Source: Methylobacter tundripaludum SV96
GTDB lineage: Bacteria > Pseudomonadota > Gammaproteobacteria > Methylococcales > Methylomonadaceae
Assembly (NCBI RefSeq): GCF_000190755.2
Contig: NZ_JH109153.1
Coordinates: forward strand, 1,448,233 to 1,512,232
DNA: 64,000 nucleotides
Reading direction: 5' to 3'
The notes beneath the pieces were generated by a model. That model was given only the letters and a program-made list of their open reading frames with translations, made no database searches and had not been told where the DNA came from. Below, piece after piece: positions 27,334-36,109 of the stretch. The translations under genes and the position numbers were made by a program. The stretch's first letter is position 1. Each line of letters starts with the position of its first letter.

Positions 27334-27407
27334 TTTTCACCACGAAGGCACGAAGAGTTGAAAATTTAATTCCCTCTCCTGTTGGAGAGGGTTAGGGAGA
27401 GGAGATT
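27334..27407. repeat. Two repeats after the efflux operon
   Basis: A CACCACGAAGGCACGAAG copy (27334-27355) followed by a CCCTCTCC...GGAGAGGG copy (27368-27407). They lie between convergent genes and may serve as 3' hairpins. Confidence 0.7.
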
Positions 27408-27432
27408 CAAAAAACCGGCAATAATCGGAATA

Positions 27433-27849
27433 TTACTTCCCGCGCCGCTCAATCATGACGTACAAAGCCATTCCAGCAAGCATCGACGCAACAAATATCC
27501 ATGCTTTGGGTTGTCCTGCGGCCGCACTTACTACAGCCGGTCCGGGGCAAAAACCTGAAAGTCCCCAGCCGATCCCAAAAACCAGGCTGCCAATTAGCAA
27601 ACCTTTATCCAACTCGGTTGCAGAGGACAACTGCATAGGTGCTCCAAGCAAACTACGCTGACGTTTTTTAGCGAGAGTAAAGGCTCCGGCACCAACCAAA
27701 ATGGCACCGCCCATGACGAACGCGAGAGACGGGTCCCACGCACCGGCCAAATCCAGAAAGCTAATGACCTTCGATGGATCGGTCATGCCGGAGATGATCA
27801 GGCCCAGGCCAAACAACAGTCCAACGACAAAAGCATTAATATTCAGCAT
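27433..27849 (-). CDS. YeeE/YedE-type sulfur transporter half, DUF6691
   Basis: A 138-residue protein with four hydrophobic helices. The pair of motifs GLGLIISGMTDPSKV near the N-terminus and GWGLSGFCPGPAVV near residue 95 mark the DUF6691 half of two-gene YeeE/YedE systems (PmpB-like). The Cys in GFCPGP is the conserved thiol thought to relay thiosulfate or persulfide across the inner membrane. It begins two bases after the stop of its partner. Its nearness to sqr suggests sulfur movement, though the substrate is inferred. Confidence 0.88.
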   Translation of the reverse strand: MLNINAFVVGLLFGLGLIISGMTDPSKVISFLDLAGAWDPSLAFVMGGAILVGAGAFTLAKKRQRSLLGAPMQLSSATELDKGLLIGSLVFGIGWGLSGFCPGPAVVSAAAGQPKAWIFVASMLAGMALYVMIERRGK

Positions 27850-27851
27850 AG

Positions 27852-28289
27852 TTAGAGCCCTATCAAGTGGCGAGTCAGATAAACGGTGATAATACCCGCC
27901 ATCATGAAAGTCAGCGTAGCGGCAATGGATCGTATCGATCCTCGAGAAATGCCGCAGACGCCATGGCCGCTGGTGCAGCCTGACGCATAGCTGGTGCCCA
28001 AGCCTACCAGCAGACCGGCAATGATCAATTGCGCGGTTCCCGCTTCGATTATCACAGGGGGGAGATCGGAGGCAATTTGATAAACGAAAGGCGCAACTGC
28101 CATGCCGAGCAGGAACAGTACGCGCCAGGTTTTGTCTCCTTTGTCGGCTTGAAGAAGGCCGGCTAAAATTCCGCTGATACCTGCAATTCGGCCATTCAAT
28201 AACACAAACAGGGCAGCGGCTATGCCGATCAATAAGCCGCCTAAGAGACCGGCAATATAGGCGCAGTGGGTAAAGTCAGATAGATTCAT
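27852..28289 (-). CDS. YeeE/YedE-type sulfur transporter half
   Basis: A 145-residue membrane protein with about four helices, the first of a two-gene operon. The signature [15 protein letters not shown] near residue 105-120 contains the two conserved cysteines of the YeeE/YedE family, which move thiosulfate or other reduced sulfur compounds. Together with the next gene it forms the split (PmpA/PmpB-like) version of a transporter that is a single chain in other bacteria. Confidence 0.9.
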   Translation of the reverse strand: MNLSDFTHCAYIAGLLGGLLIGIAAALFVLLNGRIAGISGILAGLLQADKGDKTWRVLFLLGMAVAPFVYQIASDLPPVIIEAGTAQLIIAGLLVGLGTSYASGCTSGHGVCGISRGSIRSIAATLTFMMAGIITVYLTRHLIGL

Positions 28290-28372
28290 ATTTCTCTAAA
28301 ATATTGAGTACTTTAAAAAATGAGTGTTTTTAGTTTTTCAAAGTCTTTTGCTAAACCTGCTTTATGCGAGGT

Positions 28373-28731
28373 TTATAGCTTTGAAGATAATTTCTTGTCG
28401 AGCGTTAGCAACTCAATGGCATGGGTTTTTGCTGTTGAAGCAATAATCGCTCGGGCAGTTTTGTTTGATGCTGACGTCTAAATTGAATAGTCAGATCTTC
28501 AATGATAGGGGAAACGCTCAAATGAGTCATTCTATCCAATAGACTTTCAATCGCTTGTTCTTCGTTTTCGGTTATGCCCGGAAAACTGAGCAGTTCCATG
28601 CGAGTGATGCCGCTAAACGCGCATTGGCTAATGTTAATTTTCTTAGCTTGCATAAGTGCTATGACCTCTGCGCTTTTTTGGTACATACCAATAATGATAT
28701 TGGTATCGAGTAAATAGCTAATCCCATTCAT
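28373..28731 (-). pseudogene. VapC-like PIN-domain toxin with a frameshift
   Basis: The N-terminal 90 residues form a PIN nuclease (LLDTNIIIG with the first catalytic Asp, Glu in RMELLSF). At about base 28450 the frame breaks: the uninterrupted reading ends at 28405 with an atypical LLLQQQKPMPLSC tail. Restoring one missing base gives KLPDAIIASTAKTHAIELLTLD ending at a TAA at 28373, the expected PIN C-terminus. The lost base falls in the codon of the conserved Asp of LPDAIIA, an active-site residue. The toxin is therefore probably dead, unless this is a sequencing error. Confidence 0.78.
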
Positions 28732-28960
28732 CGCGTAATGCCTTTTGGATGGCTAACGGGTCGCCTGTAAACGTGGGCAAACTGGGGAGTGTAGCGATGA
28801 TGTCGGACATAAGTTCATTCTTTCCTGCATGAGTGATTTGCAGGGTACCAAGATAATCGGCGAGGGCTTGCTTGACCAATTGTGCTGGGTCTAAATGTTC
28901 TCGCTGAGTCAACTGATCGAGCAAGTGAGCTGTTTCATCGTCGAGTTCTAATGTCATCAT
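28718..28960 (-). CDS. Ribbon-helix-helix VapB-like antitoxin
   Basis: An 80-residue protein starting MMTLELDDETAHLLDQLTQ, the beta strand and first helix of a ribbon-helix-helix DNA-binding domain, with an acidic, flexible C-terminus (ALRDEWD) that would wrap the toxin. It overlaps the PIN gene by 14 bp, the usual antitoxin-first coupling. It looks intact even though the toxin is frameshifted, so it may persist as a repressor or as protection against related toxins. Confidence 0.82.
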   Translation of the reverse strand: MMTLELDDETAHLLDQLTQREHLDPAQLVKQALADYLGTLQITHAGKNELMSDIIATLPSLPTFTGDPLAIQKALRDEWD

Positions 28961-29055
28961 GGCTTAAACTCCATTGGTAAAATGATTTTCAGCAACTGTT
29001 GGAAATAGTATTTTTTTCTAAAATACGGATGCTACATTATAAATGATTTATCTCA

Positions 29056-29481
29056 TCAAAAAGGCTTAACAACCGCCAGGATTACGATACCGACCAAAAA
29101 CAGAACCGGCACCTCATTCATCCAGCGATAAAACACATGGCTACGCCGGTTACGGTCATGTTTAAAATCAAGCAGCCACTGATAGCAAAAATAGTGGTAA
29201 ACCAGCGTCAGCGCCAGCAGCGCCAGTTTTGCGTGCAGCCAACCGGCATTAGCATAAACAGCCCAGTCGTAAGCAACCAACATCCAGATACCGAACAGCA
29301 AGGTTGCAATCATGCCCGGCGTCATAATGCCGAAGAACAGTTTGCGCTCCATCACCTTAAAGCGCTCATTGCTGATCTCGTCAGAGCTCATCGCGTGATA
29401 AACATACAGGCGCGGCAGGTAAAACAGACCGGCGAACCAGGTGACCATAAAAATCAGGTGTAACGCTTTTAACCAGAGCAT
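29056..29481 (-). CDS. hemJ: Protoporphyrinogen IX oxidase HemJ
   Basis: A 141-residue inner-membrane protein with four helices and the conserved His of KALHLIFMVTWFAGLFYLPR at residue 8. HemJ oxidises protoporphyrinogen IX to protoporphyrin IX in haem synthesis and replaces HemG or HemY in many proteobacteria. Length and motif order fit the family. It follows a thioredoxin-like lipoprotein gene after 3 bp and is probably co-transcribed with it. Confidence 0.9.
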   Translation of the reverse strand: MLWLKALHLIFMVTWFAGLFYLPRLYVYHAMSSDEISNERFKVMERKLFFGIMTPGMIATLLFGIWMLVAYDWAVYANAGWLHAKLALLALTLVYHYFCYQWLLDFKHDRNRRSHVFYRWMNEVPVLFLVGIVILAVVKPF

Positions 29482-29484
29482 GGG

Positions 29485-29973
29485 CTAGCCTTTAAGTAGT
29501 GATTCGATATTTGTTTTCATTTTTGCCAGGTCGAAAAGACCGATTTCTTTTTTAACAACCGAACCGTCCGGGGCAATCAAAAAGGTGCTGGGTGTAAACA
29601 TGACGCCGCCGAAAGCCCGGGCGTGTTCCGAATTCAAATCCAGCGCCACATTGTAGGGCAGCTGCTTGGCTTTAGTCATATCGACGACGTGATTCGGCGG
29701 GTCGTAATACATCGCAACGGCGATCATCTCAAGACCCGATGCGTGGTATTGGGTATACAGATCGATTAGATCGGGAATTTCCTTGATACACGAAGGGCAA
29801 TCTGTCGCCCAGAAAGTGACGATAACCGGTTTGCCGCGCAAATCTTTTAGGGCGATTTTTTGGCCGGTGATGGTGGTGAAGGTCACATCCGGAGCCGAAG
29901 TGATGGTCTCGCTACAGCCTATTGAAATGAGCAGTAACAGTAATAAACTGAACTGCCGGTAATTTGTTTGCAT
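29485..29973 (-). CDS. TlpA/ResA-like thioredoxin lipoprotein
   Basis: About 162 residues. The start at ATG 29973 (MQTNYRQF) gives a short signal peptide ending in a lipobox ISIGC, so the mature protein is lipid-anchored facing the periplasm; upstream in-frame starts would bury it. The thioredoxin fold carries the redox motif CPSC in FWATDCPSCIKEIPDL, and the cis-Pro region TPSTFLI. Such proteins reduce disulfides of cytochrome c or other exported partners. Translationally next to hemJ, which hints at haem-protein maturation but does not prove it. Confidence 0.85.
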   Translation of the reverse strand: MQTNYRQFSLLLLLLISIGCSETITSAPDVTFTTITGQKIALKDLRGKPVIVTFWATDCPSCIKEIPDLIDLYTQYHASGLEMIAVAMYYDPPNHVVDMTKAKQLPYNVALDLNSEHARAFGGVMFTPSTFLIAPDGSVVKKEIGLFDLAKMKTNIESLLKG

Positions 29974-30178
29974 GGGTTTTTTATGGTTTGAATGTATTGG
30001 AATGACAACAAAATAACATACCCAATTTAAAAAACCATAACAACGTTGGTTTATGCTTTTTAAGCACATAATTTGGCGCATCTCTTCCAACAAGGTTGGT
30101 AGGGTATTGCTTGATATAGATTTATTAACGGATATAATCGGTTGCAAATTTTTTATCACATAACCTCAAGGTATCTAG

Positions 30179-30868
30179 ATGTCAGAGCAGTTCTTATTTC
30201 GAAATATAATCGAAAATTTATTCAATGTTCGGGATAACATAGTTCAGGGAAACACTATCAATAACGATCTGACGATAAACATACACAGACACCAAGGATG
30301 GAAATTAAAATTGAACTCTCCAGTAATTCTTGTATTTTCTGCATTGATCCTTATTGTTCACTTATCATATCAGACGCGCTACTCTTACCAAATAATGGAG
30401 TTTTTCTCCGTTCCACGTGAATTTTTATTTACAAATATTAATCATTATTTAAGAACAATATCTTTTGTGCTTGGACATCGAAGCTGGAATGAGGTCGCTA
30501 GTAATCTAACGTTAATACTTCTAATTGGGCCTATTACGGAAGAAAGATATGGCTCACTCCAGCTAATAGTAATGATCCTACTCACAGCTTTTATTTCTGG
30601 ACTTGTTCAGTCATTTTTATTTGATGGCGGAGTTATTGGGGCAAGTTGTGTTGTGTACATGCTTATGCTTGCTGCATCATTCGTCAATACACGAAAAGGT
30701 GAGGTACCAATTACTTTCGTTATCGTTATGATCGTTTACGTTGCCGGTGGATTATCAGCATTATCTCAAAATGGACAAGAAAGCTTGGTTCCTCAAATAG
30801 TTGGAGGATTGTGTGGAGCTGTTTTTGTAGTTTTTGGCTTGGCGCGGAAAGTCGAATCAACGAGATAA
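30179..30868 (+). CDS. Rhomboid-like membrane protein, possibly inactive
   Basis: A 229-residue protein with about six membrane helices after a soluble N-terminus of 45 residues. HRSWNEVASNLTLILLIGP carries the Hxxx..N motif of rhomboid helix 2, and GVIGASCVVYML contains the Gly-x-Ser motif of helix 4. The helix 6 region reads PQIVGGLCGAVF where active rhomboids have a His two residues before the glycines, so the catalytic dyad seems incomplete. It may therefore be a pseudoprotease that binds membrane proteins. The DNA is more AT-rich than its neighbours, suggesting a different history. Confidence 0.68.
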   Translation: MSEQFLFRNIIENLFNVRDNIVQGNTINNDLTINIHRHQGWKLKLNSPVILVFSALILIVHLSYQTRYSYQIMEFFSVPREFLFTNINHYLRTISFVLGHRSWNEVASNLTLILLIGPITEERYGSLQLIVMILLTAFISGLVQSFLFDGGVIGASCVVYMLMLAASFVNTRKGEVPITFVIVMIVYVAGGLSALSQNGQESLVPQIVGGLCGAVFVVFGLARKVESTR

Positions 30869-30879
30869 CTCATATTCGC

Positions 30880-30990
30880 TAGTTCCCAAGCTCAAGCTTG
30901 GAAATTCGTTTTGGAAGCTCTAGCTTCCCGTTTCGCGAAGCTAGAGCTTCGCCTTCTGGGTTCCCAAGCTGGAGCTTGGGAACCAGCGAC
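30880..30990. repeat. AGCTTGGGAA-type palindromic repeat, uninterrupted copy
   Basis: Starts CGCTAGTTCCCAAGCT and ends AGCTTGGGAACCAGCG, with an inner TTCGCGAAGCTAGAGCTTCGC hairpin (written as two parts: TTCGCGAAGC and GAGCTTCGC). The cydD insert at 603-764 is the same element in inverse orientation with a guest repeat in its centre. Partial relatives are at 20823-20865 and 35791-35830. Confidence 0.85.
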
Positions 30991-31036
30991 CAGCGTAAAT
31001 CAGCGTAATATGCCGTTCCCATACCGAGCGTGAACG

Positions 31037-31417
31037 ATGCAAAGTAACAAATTTACAAAAGTGAAAACATCGATGAAAAACATAGCCACCACAGAAAACG
31101 AAAAATCAGCAATAACCCTTACCACGGTTATTTACGCACTCTACGCCGCGTCTTATTTTGTCGGTATCACAGCCATCATTGCAATCGTGATGAACTATGT
31201 CAAAAAGGATGACGTGGTCGGAACATTTCTGGAGAGTCACTTTCGTTGGCAAATCAGGACTTTTTGGTTCGGAGTGCTTTGGGGTGTGCTGGGGACAATC
31301 ACGATGGTGTTCATTATCGGGTGGTTTGTGCTTGTCGCTGATGGCATCTGGATCATTTACCGCATAGTCAAAGGCTGGTTGCGGCTTAATGACGGTAAGC
31401 CCATGTACACGGTCTAA
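31037..31417 (+). CDS. Small membrane protein, COG3671/DUF4870-like
   Basis: A 126-residue protein with three hydrophobic helices, the motif ESHFRWQIRTFWFG between the first and second, and VADGIWIIYRIVKGWLRLNDG near the end. This layout is that of a widespread inner-membrane protein family of unknown function. A later start (ATG 31073) would shorten the soluble N-terminus. No operon partner; the neighbouring gene is convergent. Confidence 0.75.
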   Translation: MQSNKFTKVKTSMKNIATTENEKSAITLTTVIYALYAASYFVGITAIIAIVMNYVKKDDVVGTFLESHFRWQIRTFWFGVLWGVLGTITMVFIIGWFVLVADGIWIIYRIVKGWLRLNDGKPMYTV

Positions 31418-31423
31418 CGATAA

Positions 31424-31459
31424 AACTAAAAAACACCAGCCGCGTGAACGACTGGTGTT
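31424..31459 (-). terminator. Intrinsic terminator of the small secreted protein gene
   Basis: The hairpin arms AACACCAG (31432-31439) and CTGGTGTT (31452-31459) are followed on the minus strand by TTTTAGTTTT. It lies just after the minus-strand gene 31503-31817. It could also stop the convergent membrane-protein gene, but lacks a U tract in that direction. Confidence 0.65.
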
Positions 31460-31502
31460 CCATGTGATTTAGATGTAACGGGAGTAACCGGAACTTTAGT
31501 TG

Positions 31503-31817
31503 TTACTGCTTTTCCTTGTTTTTCGCACCTTGTGGGGCTTTTTTATCGGTGGTCTGTGCTTTTACTTTCGTCTCTGAAACATCATAATCTTGTTTAAAGG
31601 TATCCTCACAAACCTTTAAAGCCGCATGGTCTTGAGCGGCTTGCACACAGCTCAGGTTTTTTTGAGCAATTTGCACCTTTTCCAGAACATTGGCTATTTG
31701 GCGATCCTTATCTGCCTGAAATGTCGCCGAATCAGGATCATCTGCAACCGCCATTGCAGGGGCCAGCAAAACCACGCTATAAGTTACTGTTAATAAGATT
31801 GATTTTGTAAAATTCAC
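31503..31817 (-). CDS. Small exported protein of unknown function
   Basis: A 104-residue protein with a clear signal peptide (MNFTKSILLTVTYSVVLLAP, cleaved near AMAVADD). The mature part is mostly helical, with two cysteines about 17 residues apart (NLSCVQAAQ and LKVCEDTF) that could form a disulfide, and a Lys-rich tail. I do not recognise the family. GGAGG-like bases precede the ATG, and a terminator follows, so it is a stand-alone gene. Confidence 0.75.
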   Translation of the reverse strand: MNFTKSILLTVTYSVVLLAPAMAVADDPDSATFQADKDRQIANVLEKVQIAQKNLSCVQAAQDHAALKVCEDTFKQDYDVSETKVKAQTTDKKAPQGAKNKEKQ

Positions 31818-32117
31818 ATTTCCTCCTCAAAGGTCTTATAAGCGAGTGACAATTTTCAATCCCACTCTCTACCTAAAAAGCTACGCTGCAAAAGTCTGCA
31901 TGTCAAATGATTAATTCTTTCAGACAAGGACGAATTGGAGCTTGGAAGTCCGCCAAGCCTGATCGATAATGTTTTTTGTAGAAAAGCCGTGGCGCAGCTT
32001 AAAATGCCAATAGATTTAACTCCATTGCCGTTCGTGGTAACTCTTCGGCTGCGCTCAGGACTAAAGGCCTTGTCGAACCCATGAATCTTAAACAACCAAC
32101 ACGCGAAGAATATTAAG
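31818..32117. other. 300-bp gap before the GH3 gene
   Basis: Noncoding. It contains one CGTTCGTGGTAACTCTTCG...GTCGAACCCATGA stretch (about 32028-32083), which resembles a repeat common in many proteobacterial genomes, but I see no second copy in this window. No convincing promoter could be assigned. Confidence 0.4.
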
Positions 32118-34361
32118 TTGCAAACCTTACATATCATTTTAATTATCCTCTTTTCGGTCATGACGGGGCATTCTGTGAATGCACAAGAAACAAACAAAGC
32201 AATAGAAAGTAAAGTCAAAAACCTGCTGTCCCAAATGACGCTTGAAGAAAAAGTAGGGCAGATGACGCAGGTTGATTTTACGGTGATCGGCGTTCCTAAA
32301 GAACAAAACGCTGAGGATCAAATCGATCCGGCCAAGCTGGAAGATGCGGTGTTAAAACATCATGTGGGTTCCATTCTTAACACGCCCTTTACGCCCGACA
32401 ACAAGGCGCAATCAATTGATATATGGCGAAAAATGATGCGCACCGTGCAGGATGCGGCGGCAAGAACGCGCCTGAAAATTCCGGTTATTTACGGAATTGA
32501 TGCGATTCATGGCGCGACTTACACGCAAAACTCGGTATTGTTTCCGCAAGCCATTAACATGGCGGCGACGTTCAATTCGGATCTGGCTTTCAAGGAAGGC
32601 GAAATCACCGCCAGGGAAGTGCGCGCCTCCGGCCAGCAATGGAATTTTTCCACGGTGATGGATATTGGTCGCCAACCGCTTTGGCCGCGCTTGTGGGAAA
32701 CCTTCGGCGAAGATGTGCATTTGGCGACGGTGATGGGTACGGCTTATATTAAAGGCCATCAAGGCGATGATTTTTCCGCTGCCGATAAATTGCCGACTTG
32801 CCTGAAACATTATGTCGGTTACAGCTATCCCCTTAACGGCAAAGACCGGACGCCTGCCTGGATAGGCGAAAGAATGCTGCGCGAATATTTTCTGCCGACC
32901 TTTGAAGCGGGCGTGAAAGCGGGAGCGCCGACGGTGATGGTCAATTCGGCGGAAGTTGACGGCATCCCCGGACACGCCAATCATCATTACCTGACCACGA
33001 TTTTACGCGGCGAACTGGGCTTTAAAGGCTTTACCGTGTCCGACTGGGCGGACATCGAGCGTCTTTATACTCGTGACAAGATGGCGGCGTCACCCAAAGA
33101 AGCGGTAAAAATTGCGGTGATGGCCGGTATCGACATGAGCATGGTGCCGTTCGATTTTTCTTTTTATGATTTGCTGGTTGATTTGGTCAAATCCGGCGAA
33201 GTGCCGATGTCCCGTATTGATGAAGCCGTGTCCAGGATACTGACGGTCAAGTATCAAGCCGGATTATTCGAGCCTAAACCGCTGTTGCCGATTGAAGGTA
33301 ACTTTGCCACGGCTGAGGCTATAGAAACCAATCGTCAGGCGGCGCGCGAATCGATTGTGCTTGCCAAAAACGAGCACAACATCCTGCCGCTGAAAAAAGA
33401 CGCCAATATTCTGGTGACAGGCCCAACCGCCAATTTGCTCAGTGCGATGAATGGCGGCTGGACGGTTTCCTGGCAGGGCGCAACTGAAGAGTTATATCCT
33501 CAGGAGAAACTGACGGTCTTGGAAGCCATACAGGAAAAAGCTACCGGCAAAGTGACTTACGTTGGTGGCGATGCCTTTGATGCGCCAATCGATGTTCAAA
33601 AGGTGATTGATGAGGCTAAAGATCACGACGTTATTCTGCTTAGTCTGGGCGAGCATCCTTATACCGAAACGCCGGGCAATATTGAGACGTTAAATCTCGA
33701 TCAGGCGCAAGTCGATCTTGCCAATGCCGCGATTGCAACCGGAAAGCCGGTGGTTTTGCTGACCCTGGGCGGTCGTCCGCGTATTATTACGTCGATTGCA
33801 GAACGGGCTTCCGGCGTTATTCTGGGCTTTTTGCCGGGCATGGAGGGCGGCGAGGCCATTGCCGATATTTTGTACGGCGACTACAACCCCAACGGCAAGC
33901 TGCCCATTTCCTATCCTAGAAACACCAACGGTATTACTCCGTATGACTATAAGCCCATTGAGTCGTTTGAGTCGAATATTTATAACCCGCTTTATCCATT
34001 CGGGCATGGCTTAAGCTATACCACTTTTGAAACCAGCGATTTGAAGGTGGAAAAAGAAAAAATCAACATCGGCGAAAATATCAATGTCACCGTTAATGTC
34101 AAAAACACCGGTTCGTTAAAAGGCAAGGAAACCGTGTTGGTTTACATCAATGATGTGGCGGCTTCGGTGACCCGGCCTAACAAACAACTTAAAGCGTTTA
34201 AAAAAGTCGAATTGAATCCGGGGCAATCCGAGAGTTTAAGTTTTACCTTAACGCCGCGTGATTTGTCGTTTATTGGCGTTGATTTGAAGCGGATTGTGGA
34301 ACCGGGAGATTTTAAGGTGATGGTCGGCAATGAAATGGTTGGCTTTACGGTGACGAAATAA
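32118..34361 (+). CDS. Exported GH3 beta-glucosidase (BglX-like)
   Basis: A 747-residue glycoside hydrolase family 3 enzyme. The TTG start gives a signal peptide ([20 protein letters not shown], cleaved near NAQE), so it acts in the periplasm or outside. The N-terminal barrel includes [11 protein letters not shown] and the nucleophile Asp in TVSDWADI at about residue 309; the C-terminal sandwich has [10 protein letters not shown] and a fibronectin-III-like end. It should release glucose from beta-glucosides. A hexose symporter follows on the same strand. Sugar use is unusual in a methanotroph, and the sequence style resembles Bacteroidetes BglX, so transfer is possible. ATG 32160 would remove the signal peptide. 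Confidence 0.9.
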   Translation: MQTLHIILIILFSVMTGHSVNAQETNKAIESKVKNLLSQMTLEEKVGQMTQVDFTVIGVPKEQNAEDQIDPAKLEDAVLKHHVGSILNTPFTPDNKAQSIDIWRKMMRTVQDAAARTRLKIPVIYGIDAIHGATYTQNSVLFPQAINMAATFNSDLAFKEGEITAREVRASGQQWNFSTVMDIGRQPLWPRLWETFGEDVHLATVMGTAYIKGHQGDDFSAADKLPTCLKHYVGYSYPLNGKDRTPAWIGERMLREYFLPTFEAGVKAGAPTVMVNSAEVDGIPGHANHHYLTTILRGELGFKGFTVSDWADIERLYTRDKMAASPKEAVKIAVMAGIDMSMVPFDFSFYDLLVDLVKSGEVPMSRIDEAVSRILTVKYQAGLFEPKPLLPIEGNFATAEAIETNRQAARESIVLAKNEHNILPLKKDANILVTGPTANLLSAMNGGWTVSWQGATEELYPQEKLTVLEAIQEKATGKVTYVGGDAFDAPIDVQKVIDEAKDHDVILLSLGEHPYTETPGNIETLNLDQAQVDLANAAIATGKPVVLLTLGGRPRIITSIAERASGVILGFLPGMEGGEAIADILYGDYNPNGKLPISYPRNTNGITPYDYKPIESFESNIYNPLYPFGHGLSYTTFETSDLKVEKEKINIGENINVTVNVKNTGSLKGKETVLVYINDVAASVTRPNKQLKAFKKVELNPGQSESLSFTLTPRDLSFIGVDLKRIVEPGDFKVMVGNEMVGFTVTK

Positions 34362-34390
34362 CAACATAAATAGGCGATTGAAAGCCTTTT

Positions 34391-34436
34391 TCACCACGAA
34401 GACACGAAGATTTATTTCTTCGTGCCTTCGTGGTGA
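34391..34436. repeat. CACCACGAAG hairpin
   Basis: Arms TCACCACGAAGACACGAAGA (34391-34410) and its complement (34417-34436) pair with one mismatch around a six-base loop. It sits between the GH3 and symporter genes and may weaken or separate their expression. Confidence 0.75.
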
Positions 34437-34476
34437 TAATCTTTTTAGTTTTTTAAACGAACATGCCGGTAAATTT

Positions 34477-35751
34477 ATGATCAATACAACCGACTCGACA
34501 AATAGTTCCGACAAAAATCCTTATTTAGGCTCGTTAACGGTATTAACTTCGCTGTTTTTTATCTGGGGTTTTATCACCTGCTTGAATGATATTTTGATCC
34601 CTCATTTGAAAGCAGTGTTCACCCTGAATTATACGGAAGCAATGTTGGTTCAATTTTGCTTCTTTACCGCCTATTTTGTCGTATCCGTTCCCAGCGGCTA
34701 TTTAGTCGAAAAAATCGATTACAAGGGCGGCATCATTGCCGGGTTATCCATAGCGGGCATCGGCTGTTTGCTGTTTTACCCGGCCGCAAGTTCGCACTCC
34801 TATCCGTTATTTCTGGCGGCGTTTTTTGTATTGGCCTCCGGCATTACCTTGTTACAGGTTGCCGCAAATCCGTACGTCACCATATTAGGCAAACCGGAAA
34901 CCGCTTCCAGCCGATTGACCATGACTCAGGCGTTTAATTCGCTGGGTACGACTATCGCCCCTTATTTCGGCGCGTTATTTATCCTTGCCACTGCCGTTAA
35001 AACGGCAGATGAAATCCAACTGCTGAATACCGATGAATTATCGACTTACCAGGCGGCGCAAGCGGCCGCTGTGCAAATCCCTTACTTGTTGCTTGCTGCG
35101 GTTTTATTTTTGATTGCGATCGTTTTTGTGCTGATCAAATTACCCAAAATTGAAGCTACCGAAGAGCAGGTTTCAGGCGGTGCAGATGATGTTCATGATA
35201 GCGCCTGGGGTTACAAGCATTTGGTCTTGGGCGCAATCGGCATTTTTGTTTATGTCGGCGGAGAAGTGTCCATCGGCAGTTTTTTGATCAATTTTCTGGG
35301 CGAGCCTGCCATTGCCGGATTGGCGGAACAAGAGGCCGGAAAGTATGTGTCGTTTTATTGGGGCGGCGCCATGGTCGGGCGATTTATCGGGGCGGCAGTC
35401 ATGCAAAAAATCCAGCCCGGCAAAGCGCTTACCTTTAACGCGGTAACGGCGGCGCTGTTGGTTTTAATGACCATGTTCGGCAGCGGTCAGGTTGCGATGT
35501 GGACGCTTCTTGCGGTCGGGCTGTTTAACTCGATCATGTTTCCCACCATCTTTTCATTGGCGGTTAGCGGCTTGGGAAAGCACACCGGGCAGGGATCGGG
35601 GATTTTGTGCGCCGCCATCGTCGGCGGCGCTATCCTTCCTGTCGTGCAAGGATTATTTGCCGACCGGATCGGCATTCAACAGGCGTTTTTTATCCCGGTA
35701 CTTTGTTATTGCTACATCGCTTATTACGGATGGCGGGGGCACAGGGTTTAG
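34477..35751 (+). CDS. FucP-family hexose:H+ symporter
   Basis: A 424-residue major-facilitator protein with 12 predicted helices. The start region [20 protein letters not shown] is the FucP/GluP signature, and [12 protein letters not shown] is the conserved motif before helix 5. Such proteins import fucose, glucose or galactose with protons. ATG 34477 is chosen; the open frame back to 34378 only reads the CACCACGAAG repeat. Placed after an exported beta-glucosidase, it probably takes up the released glucose. Confidence 0.9.
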   Translation: MINTTDSTNSSDKNPYLGSLTVLTSLFFIWGFITCLNDILIPHLKAVFTLNYTEAMLVQFCFFTAYFVVSVPSGYLVEKIDYKGGIIAGLSIAGIGCLLFYPAASSHSYPLFLAAFFVLASGITLLQVAANPYVTILGKPETASSRLTMTQAFNSLGTTIAPYFGALFILATAVKTADEIQLLNTDELSTYQAAQAAAVQIPYLLLAAVLFLIAIVFVLIKLPKIEATEEQVSGGADDVHDSAWGYKHLVLGAIGIFVYVGGEVSIGSFLINFLGEPAIAGLAEQEAGKYVSFYWGGAMVGRFIGAAVMQKIQPGKALTFNAVTAALLVLMTMFGSGQVAMWTLLAVGLFNSIMFPTIFSLAVSGLGKHTGQGSGILCAAIVGGAILPVVQGLFADRIGIQQAFFIPVLCYCYIAYYGWRGHRV

Positions 35752-35839
35752 GCAATTGTTGGTCTCCAATATCCAGATTGATGACGTCGGGAAACTCTAG
35801 TTTCGTGAAACAGTAAGCTGGAGCTTCCCTTACCTAGGC

Positions 35840-36052
35840 GTAGGCCGGAATAAGGCCATCCAGGCGCGTAGCGCGAGGTGGCGTTGCCTACATGGATGTA
35901 GGTAAGGAGCGTGAGCACGACTGCATGGATGCAGGAGGTAGAGCAACGCAGGAGCAGTTGCCGAGGAGCGGAAGCTTTTCCGGCGGATTCGGGAGGTGTT
36001 TGCCGGAAACGCCAGTTCTCGCTGCCGCTCAAACAGGCTTATTCCGGCCTAC
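35840..36052. repeat. GTAGGC-bounded repeat interrupted by other repeats
   Basis: Ends match the 9805-9924 element (GTAGGCCGGAATAAG ... CTTATTCCGGCCTAC). About 90 bp are inserted after GGTGGCGTT: first a CCTACATGGATGTAGG variant, then the guest repeat (35919-35965). It fills the gap between the symporter and pyk genes, where I see no gene. Confidence 0.82.
35919..35965 (+). repeat. Guest repeat, copy in the interrupted GTAGGC element
   Basis: 47 bp beginning GACTGCATGGATGCAGG and ending GGAGCAGTTGCCGAG, identical or nearly so to 61715-61761. Confidence 0.85.
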
Positions 36053-36109
36053 AGGGATTTTGTGGCGCGCACGGCACACCCTACAGAAACTCTGGCGTGC
36101 CCAAAAACA

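Noticed and set aside
31856..32218. 120-codon open frame before the GH3 gene
   Set aside because: It overlaps the signal-peptide region of the GH3 gene in antisense and has no family resemblance.
20795..34436. CACCACGAAG repeats as a CRISPR array
   Set aside because: Copies are kilobases apart or form simple inverted pairs; there is no regular spacing and no cas gene.
34378..34476. N-terminal extension of the hexose symporter
   Set aside because: It is encoded by the CACCACGAAG hairpin and precedes the normal FucP-type start.
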